Part shown: piece after piece, positions 22,078 to 31,351 of the stretch | How positions within the stretch are numbered: the first letter of the stretch is position 1 | Layout: every line of letters begins with the position of its first letter | NCBI GenBank assembly: GCA_029555965.1 | Contig: JAKQHY010000192.1 | Location: forward strand, 1-32,885 | Source of the DNA: Chloroflexota bacterium | GTDB taxonomy: Bacteria; Chloroflexota; Anaerolineae; B4-G1; SLSP01 | Length of the DNA stretch: 32,885 bases | Direction: 5' to 3' | The notes under the pieces: generated by a model | Told to the model about the DNA's origin: nothing | Databases searched by the model: none | What the model saw: the letters and a program-made list of their open reading frames with translations, nothing else | Program-made: the position numbers and the translations under genes

Positions 22078-25000
22078 TTAATGCGCGCGCATAATAAGGG
22101 GCAAATGTAACAAATTCCGCGATACTGTCAAATAGAACGGAATGGGCGTAATTGAGTAAGCCACATCGTTCGTGCGCAACCAGAGCGTACCGGAGTGGAT
22201 ACCCAGTGGCAGATGGTAAGAACTGGCTTTTAGCTGCACCGTCTCGAAAGAACGTGGCGGAATCAGCCCGGCCTGCGGCTGCGCGGTCAACCACGCGGTG
22301 GAAGGGGTTGTATACGTCGCCACACCGCGGACGGTGAGTTGCAGTCCATCGAACTGCTGCGCCACCCGCGAATCACCCGTCCAAAGAAACACCTGCGCGT
22401 GCAAACCATCCTGAATTGTCAACGGCAACGAGTGGCTATTGACGTCGCCGGTGCGGAAGGGCGTGACGACGGTCGCCCCCGTTTCGAAATTATGTGAGGC
22501 GTGGTAGCGATAACTGGCGGTTGTCTGCCGTTCGCCAATACTGACAGCTACCCACACCGGAGTAGTCCGCGCATAAGTATCGTAAGGATTGGTGCGGGTG
22601 GACAAGAATTGTCCTTCAGGGAAGGTTATGTCGCCGTCGCTGAGAAAAGCCTCCCAATCCCAGTTCACCCAATTGGAGAGGTTCACACCATACACCTGCA
22701 TATCCAACTCGGTCACGGACACTTGTGCGCCGATCAAACGCGGCGCAACCAGTTCCGGCGCAAAATAGTAACTCCACTCGGGATGCGCCAGAGGCGCGCT
22801 CCTCCCAACAATAACCGCATGGACAAAAAAACTCGCATCCCACGTGTACGTAATCACAAACGGCTCGACAAACACCGGAGCCAAAACATAGGTGAGTGAG
22901 AGCGCGTCGCCGTTGGCCAGCGCCAGCGGATATGCACGCACAGTTTGAGCCGGCTGCGTCCCGCTCAACGGCAATGGCGGCAACATAAGTTCCGGCGGCG
23001 CAACCACGGAAAGCCGTCCGGTTTGCGCATACAGTCCGGCATCCTCCGCCACAATCATGCCCGTACTCCCCACCCAGGTTGGCGTAAAATGAAAGCGTGT
23101 CCCCACGCTGGCCTGCGGCGGCAGCGTGCCGGACGTTGTCCAGGTTACGGGCACCGGGCCGAGATATTGGCCGCAGCCGTTATAACCAGCAGCGTAGAGG
23201 GACAAGGGAACGCCGCGCGTCACAGGTTGAGATACCAGCAAGGGTTGATGCCCCTCAGGCGCAGTTTCGATCTGCAAGACGCCGCGCTCAAGCGGCCCCC
23301 TAGCCGTGACCGCATAGCGGGTGAAAGTCACCTGATCGGTTTGAAAGACCGCAACATTGGTAATGGTCTCACACGACTCCAGTGTCGCCGATAAAATGAT
23401 CGCGGAAAACCGTAGCGTTAACACCTGATTGGGGTTAAGCGTTCCCGTCCACACCAGTTGTTCTGGCAAGAACCCTGTTCCGGTGATGGGCAAGCGCACT
23501 GTCCCCAGAGAGGCCTGCGCCGATCCGGGGACATAGCGCGTCCAAGGCGATAGGGTGTCCGTCACCACAAAGCGCGTGCGCACGCCGCCGGCGCTCACCA
23601 GACGCACAGTATGCGTCAGGACGCTGCCGGGCAAAGCGATGGGCGGGGTGACCGTGAGCGAGGAACGCAACACGGGATTAAACTCATCCGCCCCCATGTC
23701 CACATCCAACCCCAACACACGTCGCTCTCCCTCAAAGTCGGTGAGGGGCAATAAAGTAGCGGTCTCGCCCATATCTATGAGCGGGGAATGAGCTGCAAGG
23801 TGATAGGTATCATCAGCAAAGCCCGGCGCAACGTCGAGGTTGCCTAGCCCCAACCAACCGCCACCCACATCGGAGTAGCGAACGACACAGGCAGCGTTGC
23901 ATTGTAAATCACGGGCCGCGTTCCCCCACAAAATACTGTTGCGCACCCACACAGTCTGTGATGGCCAGAGCCAGGCGTACAGTCCCCCTACGTCTGGCGC
24001 CGCGTTGGCCGTCAGGGTGCCATGCAAAATATGCAAAACGGATGAAGGATGCAAGTAACCGGCGCCGCCCGTCAATGTCGCGGCGTTTCCGGCAATGAGC
24101 GTGTTCGTCAAATACACACGCGCGCCAGGGCCGGCGTAGAAACCGCCCCCCAACGTCGCCGTGTTGTTTAGCACACGCGCCGCGTCCAGGTGCAGCGCCC
24201 CTCCCTGGATGAACACACCACCGCCCAATGTCTGCGCGCGATTATCTGATACAGTGACGCGGCGCAGTGTCACATTGGCAGATTGGCTATGGATGCCGCC
24301 GCCCGCCGCCGCGTGGCCGCCGGTCAAGGTCAGGTCCGCTAAGGTCACGTCGGGCATGGAGAGAGATATGCCCCCCTCAACCCGCACAACTGGGCCGGCG
24401 CCAGCCCCACGCAACACAGTGGGCAAGCCGGCGCCCCCTGGCGTCCACCCTGGGCCGTAGCCGCCGGTCAGCGTGATAGAATGAGTCACAGTGAACGGCC
24501 CGACATAATCGCCGCCCATCAGATAAACGGTAGCGCCATCGGCAGCGGAGAACAAGGCCTCTTCCAATGTGCGGAAAGGGCGACCAGGTGTACCCTCGGC
24601 AAGTCCGACGTAAGCAGGGTCCACGTATACCGTCGAGTATGCGTGCCAGCGATTGAACTGCGCCGCGAAATCGGCGGTGTACAGAAGATAGTCGTAGCCA
24701 TACCTCCGACTCGGTTCGATGTGAGTATTTTCATACCACTCGTTGAAGCTGGTCACAGCCAGCCAGTCGGGAATAGTATTCAAGGCAAATGCAAAGCTAG
24801 TCGCATAGGTTTTGCCCTGATTGCGGGGAATATATATATAAGGATCGCGAAATAGATGATCGTCAAAACCCGGATAGAAACCCGGCATCCATAAACGCTG
24901 CGACTGATGGGCTTGTCGGGAAAGCGACTGATAGGCGCCAACCGAGGCCGTGGGAAAATACGTAAACAACCCATCAAATATAGTCAGATAGGCCGGATCG

Positions 25001-26982
25001 AGAATAAAAGTTTCGCCTAGCAGAAAGGGGTAGTAGCCTGCGAAATGCAGAGTCTCTACGATAAACTGCCAGGCCTCATACGTTCTAGGATAGGAACCCC
25101 GCGGCAACGTATCCACCGCATATAAGAACAACACTGGACGCCCATCCTGGCGCAGCAACTGTGGATGGCTTCCATAAGTCGTCATAAAATAGCGCATATC
25201 ATTTAAGACGGTAGCAACAGAATCGAAATGTTCCGCCCAGGATATCTCAAAATAGGCAGTGGCGCGCAGGTCAGTACCCCGCATCGCATCCAGGGTTTGT
25301 GCAAAAATTGCGTTTGTAGGATGCGTCGGGCCGGCCCATGAAACTAGCAGGCCGTCTATACCGGTCAACCCACTCCACATAAGATGCCGCCGGATAGTAT
25401 GGGGGTCGGCAGAATTATGCAGAAAGAGTGGTTGATCCAGAAATTCAGGATCATCCCAGGTATTCAAGTCATACCAGGGATGATAAAAGGCAAAGACAAA
25501 GCGGTCTTTCACACGCGCCGGCGCAGTGGATAGTATGGAGTGTTCGTCAATTCCCAAATCCGCAGGGGCAACAGAAGGTCTGGGTTCCCCATCTATGTCC
25601 ACGGCAACCGCCGTCAACACGCCGGCATCTAACGCGGCGCTGGCGGCGCCAATCCGATAGGGATGCAAACAGGAGCGGTCGGCGCAGGTGAACGCCGGGT
25701 CTCCCCAGAGGTGATGGGTTCCGGTCACCAGTCCCAAGCCTTGCCAATCGGCCCCATTGGCCCATTGACCGTTCCCCCACAAGGTCGCTTCGAGCGTTAC
25801 CGCGCTGTACTCACCCGCCCATACGCCTACGGGCTGGCCGGCAACGATGGTGTTGGTCAGCCGGACTGTGCTGGTGATAGCGCCCCACCAATCCACCAAA
25901 CCGACGGCATAAAGCCCGCTGCCATCGCCGCCATGATTACGCGCCAATGTCGTATGCGTAAAATCCGCAGCGGAAGTTTCCACATACACTCCGGCGCCCG
26001 ATAGCTCTGCATGATTATTAGCCACAAGGGTATTGACCCCCCGAATGTCACTGTGGTCTACCAAAAACAGTCCCCCCCCGCGAGCGGCAGTATTTCCCAT
26101 ATAGGTATTTCCCTGGAGCATACTCTGGCTATTAGCAAAATATATTCCACCACCATCGTCCCACGCCAGATTAAAAGAAAACACAATATTAGTCAATGCC
26201 AGGTCGCTTGCGTATAAATACAGGCCGCCGCCGGCCGTAGCCAGGTTTGCTCGGAAAGCGTCGCCAGTCAATTGTCCCGCGGGCGCGGAGAACCAATAAC
26301 CGCCACCTCCTAGCTCCGCAGTATTAAAAGCCCAGGTATTGCCGCGCAGATCAACCTGGGCGCCGCTGACAAATATTCCCCCTCCCCACTCAGCAGCATT
26401 ACTAATAATCACAGTACTTTTGAGAGCGACCCGCGCCGCATTCAGGTAAATCCCCCCACCGGCATCCCGCTGCATACCCCACTCATCAATAATGATTCCC
26501 CCCAACCCGCGCGCATTGCCACTAACAATTTGGAATCCCTCAATCAGCGGAGAAATGGCCCCGGTAATATACAACACCCGCCCCCGGTCTTGTGCGTTCA
26601 AAATAGTAGGATGCTGGACAGGATCGGGGGTCGTCCAATTTGTGAGAGTATATCCCCCTTGAAGTGTCAAGGTTTTGTCCACATAGACCACCTGGACGAC
26701 GCCGGCGCGAACATGAACGCCGGTGTACATGCCGGCGGCGACCTTGACGATATCCCCGGGCGCGTCTACAGCATCCACGGCGGCTTGCACCGAAGGGTAA
26801 CATGGCATTGCGCCACCACAATCCCCATTGAGTGCGACGTAATAGATAGGATCGTCATCTGGACCTTGCGGCAACACGCCTACCAGGGACGCAGCCTGAA
26901 GGGGATCGCCCTTTAAAAGAAGCCAGGCAAAGCCGGAGAGGAAAATTCCAGCGGCGATTCTATGAATATTCCTTAAGAACAT
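22078..26982 (-). CDS. Giant secreted protein: beta-helix, GH99-like domain, second beta-helix, beta-sandwich tail
   Basis: A 1634-residue exported protein. Residues 1-31 form a signal peptide (MFLRNIHRIAAGIFLSGFAW...). Residues about 40-480 form a right-handed beta-helix with repeated GGGIY/GGGLF turns. Residues about 490-770 are a GH99-like barrel beginning FVFAFYHPWYD and ending with SFNEWYENTHIEPS; Glu748 and Glu751 match the two catalytic glutamates of the E-W-x-E motif in GH99 endo-alpha-mannosidases. Residues about 780-1100 form a second beta-helix ending DMGADEFNP, then a DUF11-like repeat (HTVRLVSAGGVRTRFVVTDT) and further beta-sandwich regions. The C-terminus is LLHLPLIMRAH. ATG 26982 has GGGAGG 8 bases upstream; the frame runs open to 27057 only inside the previous gene. 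It probably cleaves or rearranges mannose-type linkages of a surface glycan. Confidence 0.88.
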   Translation of the reverse strand: MFLRNIHRIAAGIFLSGFAWLLLKGDPLQAASLVGVLPQGPDDDPIYYVALNGDCGGAMPCYPSVQAAVDAVDAPGDIVKVAAGMYTGVHVRAGVVQVVYVDKTLTLQGGYTLTNWTTPDPVQHPTILNAQDRGRVLYITGAISPLIEGFQIVSGNARGLGGIIIDEWGMQRDAGGGIYLNAARVALKSTVIISNAAEWGGGIFVSGAQVDLRGNTWAFNTAELGGGGYWFSAPAGQLTGDAFRANLATAGGGLYLYASDLALTNIVFSFNLAWDDGGGIYFANSQSMLQGNTYMGNTAARGGGLFLVDHSDIRGVNTLVANNHAELSGAGVYVETSAADFTHTTLARNHGGDGSGLYAVGLVDWWGAITSTVRLTNTIVAGQPVGVWAGEYSAVTLEATLWGNGQWANGADWQGLGLVTGTHHLWGDPAFTCADRSCLHPYRIGAASAALDAGVLTAVAVDIDGEPRPSVAPADLGIDEHSILSTAPARVKDRFVFAFYHPWYDLNTWDDPEFLDQPLFLHNSADPHTIRRHLMWSGLTGIDGLLVSWAGPTHPTNAIFAQTLDAMRGTDLRATAYFEISWAEHFDSVATVLNDMRYFMTTYGSHPQLLRQDGRPVLFLYAVDTLPRGSYPRTYEAWQFIVETLHFAGYYPFLLGETFILDPAYLTIFDGLFTYFPTASVGAYQSLSRQAHQSQRLWMPGFYPGFDDHLFRDPYIYIPRNQGKTYATSFAFALNTIPDWLAVTSFNEWYENTHIEPSRRYGYDYLLYTADFAAQFNRWHAYSTVYVDPAYVGLAEGTPGRPFRTLEEALFSAADGATVYLMGGDYVGPFTVTHSITLTGGYGPGWTPGGAGLPTVLRGAGAGPVVRVEGGISLSMPDVTLADLTLTGGHAAAGGGIHSQSANVTLRRVTVSDNRAQTLGGGVFIQGGALHLDAARVLNNTATLGGGFYAGPGARVYLTNTLIAGNAATLTGGAGYLHPSSVLHILHGTLTANAAPDVGGLYAWLWPSQTVWVRNSILWGNAARDLQCNAACVVRYSDVGGGWLGLGNLDVAPGFADDTYHLAAHSPLIDMGETATLLPLTDFEGERRVLGLDVDMGADEFNPVLRSSLTVTPPIALPGSVLTHTVRLVSAGGVRTRFVVTDTLSPWTRYVPGSAQASLGTVRLPITGTGFLPEQLVWTGTLNPNQVLTLRFSAIILSATLESCETITNVAVFQTDQVTFTRYAVTARGPLERGVLQIETAPEGHQPLLVSQPVTRGVPLSLYAAGYNGCGQYLGPVPVTWTTSGTLPPQASVGTRFHFTPTWVGSTGMIVAEDAGLYAQTGRLSVVAPPELMLPPLPLSGTQPAQTVRAYPLALANGDALSLTYVLAPVFVEPFVITYTWDASFFVHAVIVGRSAPLAHPEWSYYFAPELVAPRLIGAQVSVTELDMQVYGVNLSNWVNWDWEAFLSDGDITFPEGQFLSTRTNPYDTYARTTPVWVAVSIGERQTTASYRYHASHNFETGATVVTPFRTGDVNSHSLPLTIQDGLHAQVFLWTGDSRVAQQFDGLQLTVRGVATYTTPSTAWLTAQPQAGLIPPRSFETVQLKASSYHLPLGIHSGTLWLRTNDVAYSITPIPFYLTVSRNLLHLPLIMRAH

Positions 26983-26996
26983 CACAATACGCCTCC

Positions 26997-28220
26997 CTAA
27001 CTCGGCGACAGCCATGTCTCCAGTGCGCGCCGAAAACGCTCCAGCACGGTCCCCCAATTATACTCCCGTAACACGTAGGCGCGGCCTGATTGTCCCATTG
27101 ATTGCCGCGCGGCGGCATCCCCGGACAATTTGTCCAGCACGGTCATAAACTCTTCAAATTCATGATACACCAAACCGCCCCGGCTCTGTTGCACATGGTA
27201 GGAAGTAACAGAGCAATGACGCGGCACGATAACTGGCGCGCCAGCAAGCCAGGCTTCCATAAGGACAATCGAAAAGCTTTCCATCAGGGACGGCTGAATC
27301 AGGGCATCTGCAGCGGCGTACACATCCAATTTCTCCGCCTCTGGCTGAAAACCGATGGGAATGATGTCCGGGTGCGCGACCGTGGAGGCATCGCAATTTC
27401 CCATCACCACCAGTTTTAAAGGGCCAGGACGCCGCTTCTTGTATTCGACAAAGAAAGTCGCCAGCTCACCCACCCCCTTCGCCAACTCCCAACGCCCCGC
27501 ATACAAGACAAAGGGATCGAAGAATTGTTGCCGCTCCCGAAAGCGCGCCGCGTCTCCACGCCGGTCATCGAATCCTCCGCCTACAACATACGGACGCGGG
27601 GGACGAATACCCAAACGCTGCGCCAATTCCTGTTCCGGCGGGCAGTTAAACAGCACCCCCCGACAGGCTTGCAACATCCGGCGCGTTGGGGCCAAATAGG
27701 CCATCGGCTCGTCATGCAAACAGGGCCACAGGATACTTTGCGATGGGTTCACCATACTCCCATAGTAAGAAGTCCCATACAAATAAGGAATGAAAAAAGC
27801 CAAGCGGTATACGTGGCGGTTTTGCTGTAAATGCCAGTACAATTCCGGGCTGTGATGTAAATATTCCACCCACTCAAATTGCTCGGTCACCCTCAAGACG
27901 CCTGATTGCACAAGTCGTCTTTGTAGCTGCGAGCTACGGGTGGGATTCCGATAGAGGTGGGCCACAGGAAAACGCAGAACTTCCACCCCATTGAGATAGC
28001 TTTTTCCTGGGGGTAATTCATTGCGCCACGTCCCCAAATCGTTAACACATGTCGTCAACACCGTGACCCTAGCCAGGCCATGGGCCACCAATTGTTCAGC
28101 GAGGTGTCGGGCAAAGGTCTCCGCCCCACCTACAAGCGTATCCCCGTAACGTGGTACGACGAACGCCAGGCGCAATTGTCCTCCAAAGCAATCTTCTTTT
28201 TCGCTCATGAGCGCGTTCAT
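26997..28220 (-). CDS. GT4-family glycosyltransferase (paralogue of the gene at 18248-19420)
   Basis: A 407-residue GT-B enzyme. N-terminus LAFVVPRYGDTLVGGAETFA. Donor half: YAGRWELAKGVGELATFFVE and LMESFSIVLMEAWLAGAPVI with the E-x7-E pair, then GRAYVLREYNWGTVLERF. It shares LWPCLHDEPMAYLAPTRRML and many other blocks with the other paralogue, so both came from one ancestor, although six genes now lie between them. ATG 28220 overlaps the stop of the double-GT gene (ATGA). Sugar specificity unknown. Confidence 0.93.
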   Translation of the reverse strand: MNALMSEKEDCFGGQLRLAFVVPRYGDTLVGGAETFARHLAEQLVAHGLARVTVLTTCVNDLGTWRNELPPGKSYLNGVEVLRFPVAHLYRNPTRSSQLQRRLVQSGVLRVTEQFEWVEYLHHSPELYWHLQQNRHVYRLAFFIPYLYGTSYYGSMVNPSQSILWPCLHDEPMAYLAPTRRMLQACRGVLFNCPPEQELAQRLGIRPPRPYVVGGGFDDRRGDAARFRERQQFFDPFVLYAGRWELAKGVGELATFFVEYKKRRPGPLKLVVMGNCDASTVAHPDIIPIGFQPEAEKLDVYAAADALIQPSLMESFSIVLMEAWLAGAPVIVPRHCSVTSYHVQQSRGGLVYHEFEEFMTVLDKLSGDAAARQSMGQSGRAYVLREYNWGTVLERFRRALETWLSPS

Positions 28221-30790
28221 GGTTCTGCTATGGCGGTATCATGCCGCAAATGGTGGCGCAGCTGTTTCATCATCACGGCAAGGTCGGCCTGGTGACGATA
28301 GCGCAGTGGAATGTGGGTTTCGGCTTGGGGGCCAGGTGCGCCACTGATTTCATGGTCAATCACCTGCCGATAGAGATTCGTGACATACTCCGGAGACATA
28401 TAGGTGCGCGCATACAGCAGAGCATTGTATCCCATCGCAGCGCGCAACTCCGAGTTCTCAATCAGCTCGGCCAAATATAGCGCAAGTACTTCAACTTCAC
28501 TATTGTTAACGGGGACTTTCCAACAACACTCATCCGGCAACTCGCGGAATTGGGGAATATCCGAAATGATCAGCGGTTTCCCCAGTCCCATTAACCGTGA
28601 AATAATGGCCGAGGTCTCCTCTAGGGTGGGATACCGAAGGACGGCCCCAATATCTACAGCCTGTAGATAGGTCATGAAATCCGCCATCGTAACTTCACCG
28701 GTAATGAAGATACGTTCCGTGCTATACCCTGTCCGCTGCGCTTCACGCACAGGATTATAAGAAGAAACGTCGCCAACAATCAACAAGGCTAACTGAGGAT
28801 AAAAGCGGCGCAACAAACTAACAGCATGGATTAACTCGTCCACCCGTTTCTTGCGAGCCATAACTCCAAAGGTTCCAACAAGAATTGTTTCTAACGGCAG
28901 ACAGAGTCGCTCACAAACACGTCGTTTACATTCAGCAGCAGAAAACGTATCCGGCGGGGTAGCCGAAAAAAGTGGAATATAAAAGGCGGATACATTCGGT
29001 AAACGTTGCTGAGCATCCCGCAGCGCGTAGTAACTGTGATATACAACCGCCCGACTGGCGCGTAGCAAGGTCTTATCCATATTATATTCGTGATAGAGGG
29101 CATCCCAAAAGGCATCTTCAGCTAAGGCTTGCCGCACGAATTCGCGCAAGGATTCCCCCTCCTCCGCGATGACCCGCTCAATATAGGCCTCGCGTTGTCC
29201 GATACCAAGCACCTGCGTGGCGGGGTAAGCGTGTAAAATCGGATCATGAGACACGACAATGCCGGGGACTTTTAGGGCCTGTTTATAAATAAATTCGTGG
29301 TGAGCGTAAGTAGAACCAATTTGGTAAATATTCGCGTCATACGGGCGCCAAGCGTGCAGCGCCTCAAACGCTGTCGGCGTAAAAAACGCATGATTATCCC
29401 GCACGAATGGATTATCGGGTTCGCTTTGCGTGAAGATATCCACCCGCATCGGATGGCTTTCCCGCTGCCAGGCGGCAAAATACGGCAAAAGTTCTTCAAC
29501 ATAATCGGCGATTCCCGTGTTGGTAGGACGCAACGGTGTCCACAGGGCCACCCGCAATTCGCCCGGATCATTTGACTGCATTCCTATCTGCTGGTACACC
29601 GCGCGGTAATGCTCGGCAGTCCGCTGCCAAGTAAACTGCTCTGCCCGCGCCAATCCCCGCTGCGATAACCGCGCACGCCGCGACGGATCAGACAACAAAG
29701 TCGCAAAGGCCTGCGCGCACTCTGCCGCATTTTCTGGATCCACCAACAGACCAGCGTCCCCCAATACCTCCGGCAACGAAGCACGATTCGCCGCCACACA
29801 TGGAGCGCCGCAATGCATCGCTTCCAGCACCGGCAAGCCAAAACCCTCATAAGGGGAAAGGTGTGCATAGATACTGCACTGTTGGTACAAAGCCAGTAAC
29901 ACCTCGAGTGGTAATTCGTCCGTCAAAACGAGCTGCGCCGCCACGCCATGCTTTTCGGCGAGGGCCATAAACTGTTCTCGCATCGTAGGCCACAGTTTGA
30001 CGGTCAGCACCAGTTGATGCGCGGTGCGCAGGTCGGCAGGTAAAGCCGCAAACGCCGCAATGAGCAACTCCGGGGATTTATTAGGGGTAAAAGAACCGGT
30101 CACTGAAAAAACATAAGGTCGGATAATGCCGTATGGAGATAAATCCACCGAAGCGTAAGTAGAATCGCGTGGAATAAAAACCGGATCAGCCGCCGGATAG
30201 GCCACGCTGAGTTTGTCCGGCCTAACCCCCAAAAAGGTCTCTACATCCTTCTGAGAACACCCAGAAATGGCTATCCCGTGGTCGGCCCGCATAACCAACC
30301 CCAAACGCTCGACATATCGCCGGCCTCGCAATGGCGCAGAAGGCGGCAGAAAAAACCTGTCGTAGATAAGAGGAATTAAATCGTACAGTGTGACCACATA
30401 GGGACAGACGACGATGTGTGTCGGAAGTCTAATGTCAAACTCCAACGCACTGGACAGATGCAGCACATCGAGCCGCAACCCCGCCAAAAAAGCGTTGAAG
30501 TCTCCGTTAATGACCGTCATCCCCGGTTCCGCAACCGCAAGCTGCAAAGAAGGCGGCAGCGGCGACCAGGTCACACGGCAACCATCCAACGGCGCTTCGG
30601 CCAAAATCGGCTTCAGAGTCGAATCGGCCTCGCTCGGATCGTAGATAAGGAAAAACTCATCCTTCTCACCAGAATCAGTGTGCTGCCAGCCTCGCAGAAT
30701 GTGTTCCATCACGGCGCGAGTAAAAATGCCAATACCGCGATTACGGGACATCACCGTCTGTGTGCAGCGCAAATCAATTCCGATTCTCAT
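28217..30790 (-). CDS. Fused double GT4 glycosyltransferase
   Basis: An 857-residue protein with two GT-B enzymes in one chain. Domain 1 (about 1-395) starts MRIGIDLRCTQTVMSRNRGI and has FSVTGSFTPNKSPELLIAAF and YEGFGLPVLEAMHCGAPCVA, with Glu315/Glu323 as the E-x7-E pair. Domain 2 (about 410-820) starts LRVALWTPLRPTNTGIADYV and has VGTFGVMARKKRVDELIHAV. Its donor loop is changed to LEETSAIISRLMGLGKPLII, without the classic EGFG form. A basic C-terminal tail (about 825-857) may touch the membrane. Fused GTs of this kind, for example WbdA-type polymerases, often build a repeating polymer, so this could be the chain-extending enzyme. It overlaps genes on both sides by ATGA. Confidence 0.92.
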   Translation of the reverse strand: MRIGIDLRCTQTVMSRNRGIGIFTRAVMEHILRGWQHTDSGEKDEFFLIYDPSEADSTLKPILAEAPLDGCRVTWSPLPPSLQLAVAEPGMTVINGDFNAFLAGLRLDVLHLSSALEFDIRLPTHIVVCPYVVTLYDLIPLIYDRFFLPPSAPLRGRRYVERLGLVMRADHGIAISGCSQKDVETFLGVRPDKLSVAYPAADPVFIPRDSTYASVDLSPYGIIRPYVFSVTGSFTPNKSPELLIAAFAALPADLRTAHQLVLTVKLWPTMREQFMALAEKHGVAAQLVLTDELPLEVLLALYQQCSIYAHLSPYEGFGLPVLEAMHCGAPCVAANRASLPEVLGDAGLLVDPENAAECAQAFATLLSDPSRRARLSQRGLARAEQFTWQRTAEHYRAVYQQIGMQSNDPGELRVALWTPLRPTNTGIADYVEELLPYFAAWQRESHPMRVDIFTQSEPDNPFVRDNHAFFTPTAFEALHAWRPYDANIYQIGSTYAHHEFIYKQALKVPGIVVSHDPILHAYPATQVLGIGQREAYIERVIAEEGESLREFVRQALAEDAFWDALYHEYNMDKTLLRASRAVVYHSYYALRDAQQRLPNVSAFYIPLFSATPPDTFSAAECKRRVCERLCLPLETILVGTFGVMARKKRVDELIHAVSLLRRFYPQLALLIVGDVSSYNPVREAQRTGYSTERIFITGEVTMADFMTYLQAVDIGAVLRYPTLEETSAIISRLMGLGKPLIISDIPQFRELPDECCWKVPVNNSEVEVLALYLAELIENSELRAAMGYNALLYARTYMSPEYVTNLYRQVIDHEISGAPGPQAETHIPLRYRHQADLAVMMKQLRHHLRHDTAIAEP

Positions 30791-31326
30791 TGCGATGATT
30801 TTTCGGCCTGAGTGTCAACTTGCATACCAGCATCCTGCGGTATGACAGACAAAGTTTTCAAAGCCATCACTTGAGCGCGCAATTCCCGCACTTCTTCCCG
30901 CAGGGTCACGACCTCCGCGTTCAAAGCATCCCGCCGGCCCAAAAACCCCACCACCTCTAACATTTCCCGTAAGAACCACAAAACCCACGCATTAAAAACA
31001 TTCTGCTGCTGGACCATGGGCTGTACCCACCACTTAGTAGACATCCAGTTCCAGGCGTAACGAAAACGCACCACAAACTTTCCGAAAAATGGGATATTTG
31101 AGACAAATGGCTGCTCCTGCACCACCGCCAGATGACTGTGATCCTCCCATTCCTGCAACAAGGTCACTATGTGGTCACCCGTCTCAGTAGGCGCTTTTGC
31201 TTTCATTTCTGGAAACAAAATAGCGCTACGCAAGAGTCGCATTCGTTCTGCAACCGGCAAATCTGCAAAAGGTAGTTCTTCGACGACCGAGTTGGTAGTA
31301 TCCACCGTATTCTGGAAAGAAGCCAT
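30787..31326 (-). CDS. Small helical protein with QQxxFN module and coiled coil
   Basis: A 179-residue protein with no recognised enzyme domain. Residues about 69-120 (VVQEQPFVSNIPFFGKFVVR, FRYAWNWMSTKWWVQPMVQQ, QNVFNAWVLWFL) match the C-terminal module of the GT2 enzyme encoded just upstream. Residues about 133-158 are a coiled coil (LNAEVVTLREEVRELRAQVM). The Trp-rich, amphipathic module suggests attachment to the membrane surface. GGGAGG precedes ATG 31326; the stop overlaps the double-GT start by ATGA. It may recruit glycosyltransferases to each other or to the membrane; this is inference. Confidence 0.82.
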   Translation of the reverse strand: MASFQNTVDTTNSVVEELPFADLPVAERMRLLRSAILFPEMKAKAPTETGDHIVTLLQEWEDHSHLAVVQEQPFVSNIPFFGKFVVRFRYAWNWMSTKWWVQPMVQQQNVFNAWVLWFLREMLEVVGFLGRRDALNAEVVTLREEVRELRAQVMALKTLSVIPQDAGMQVDTQAEKSSQ

Positions 31327-31351
31327 GATTTCCCTCCCTAATCCAACCTTC

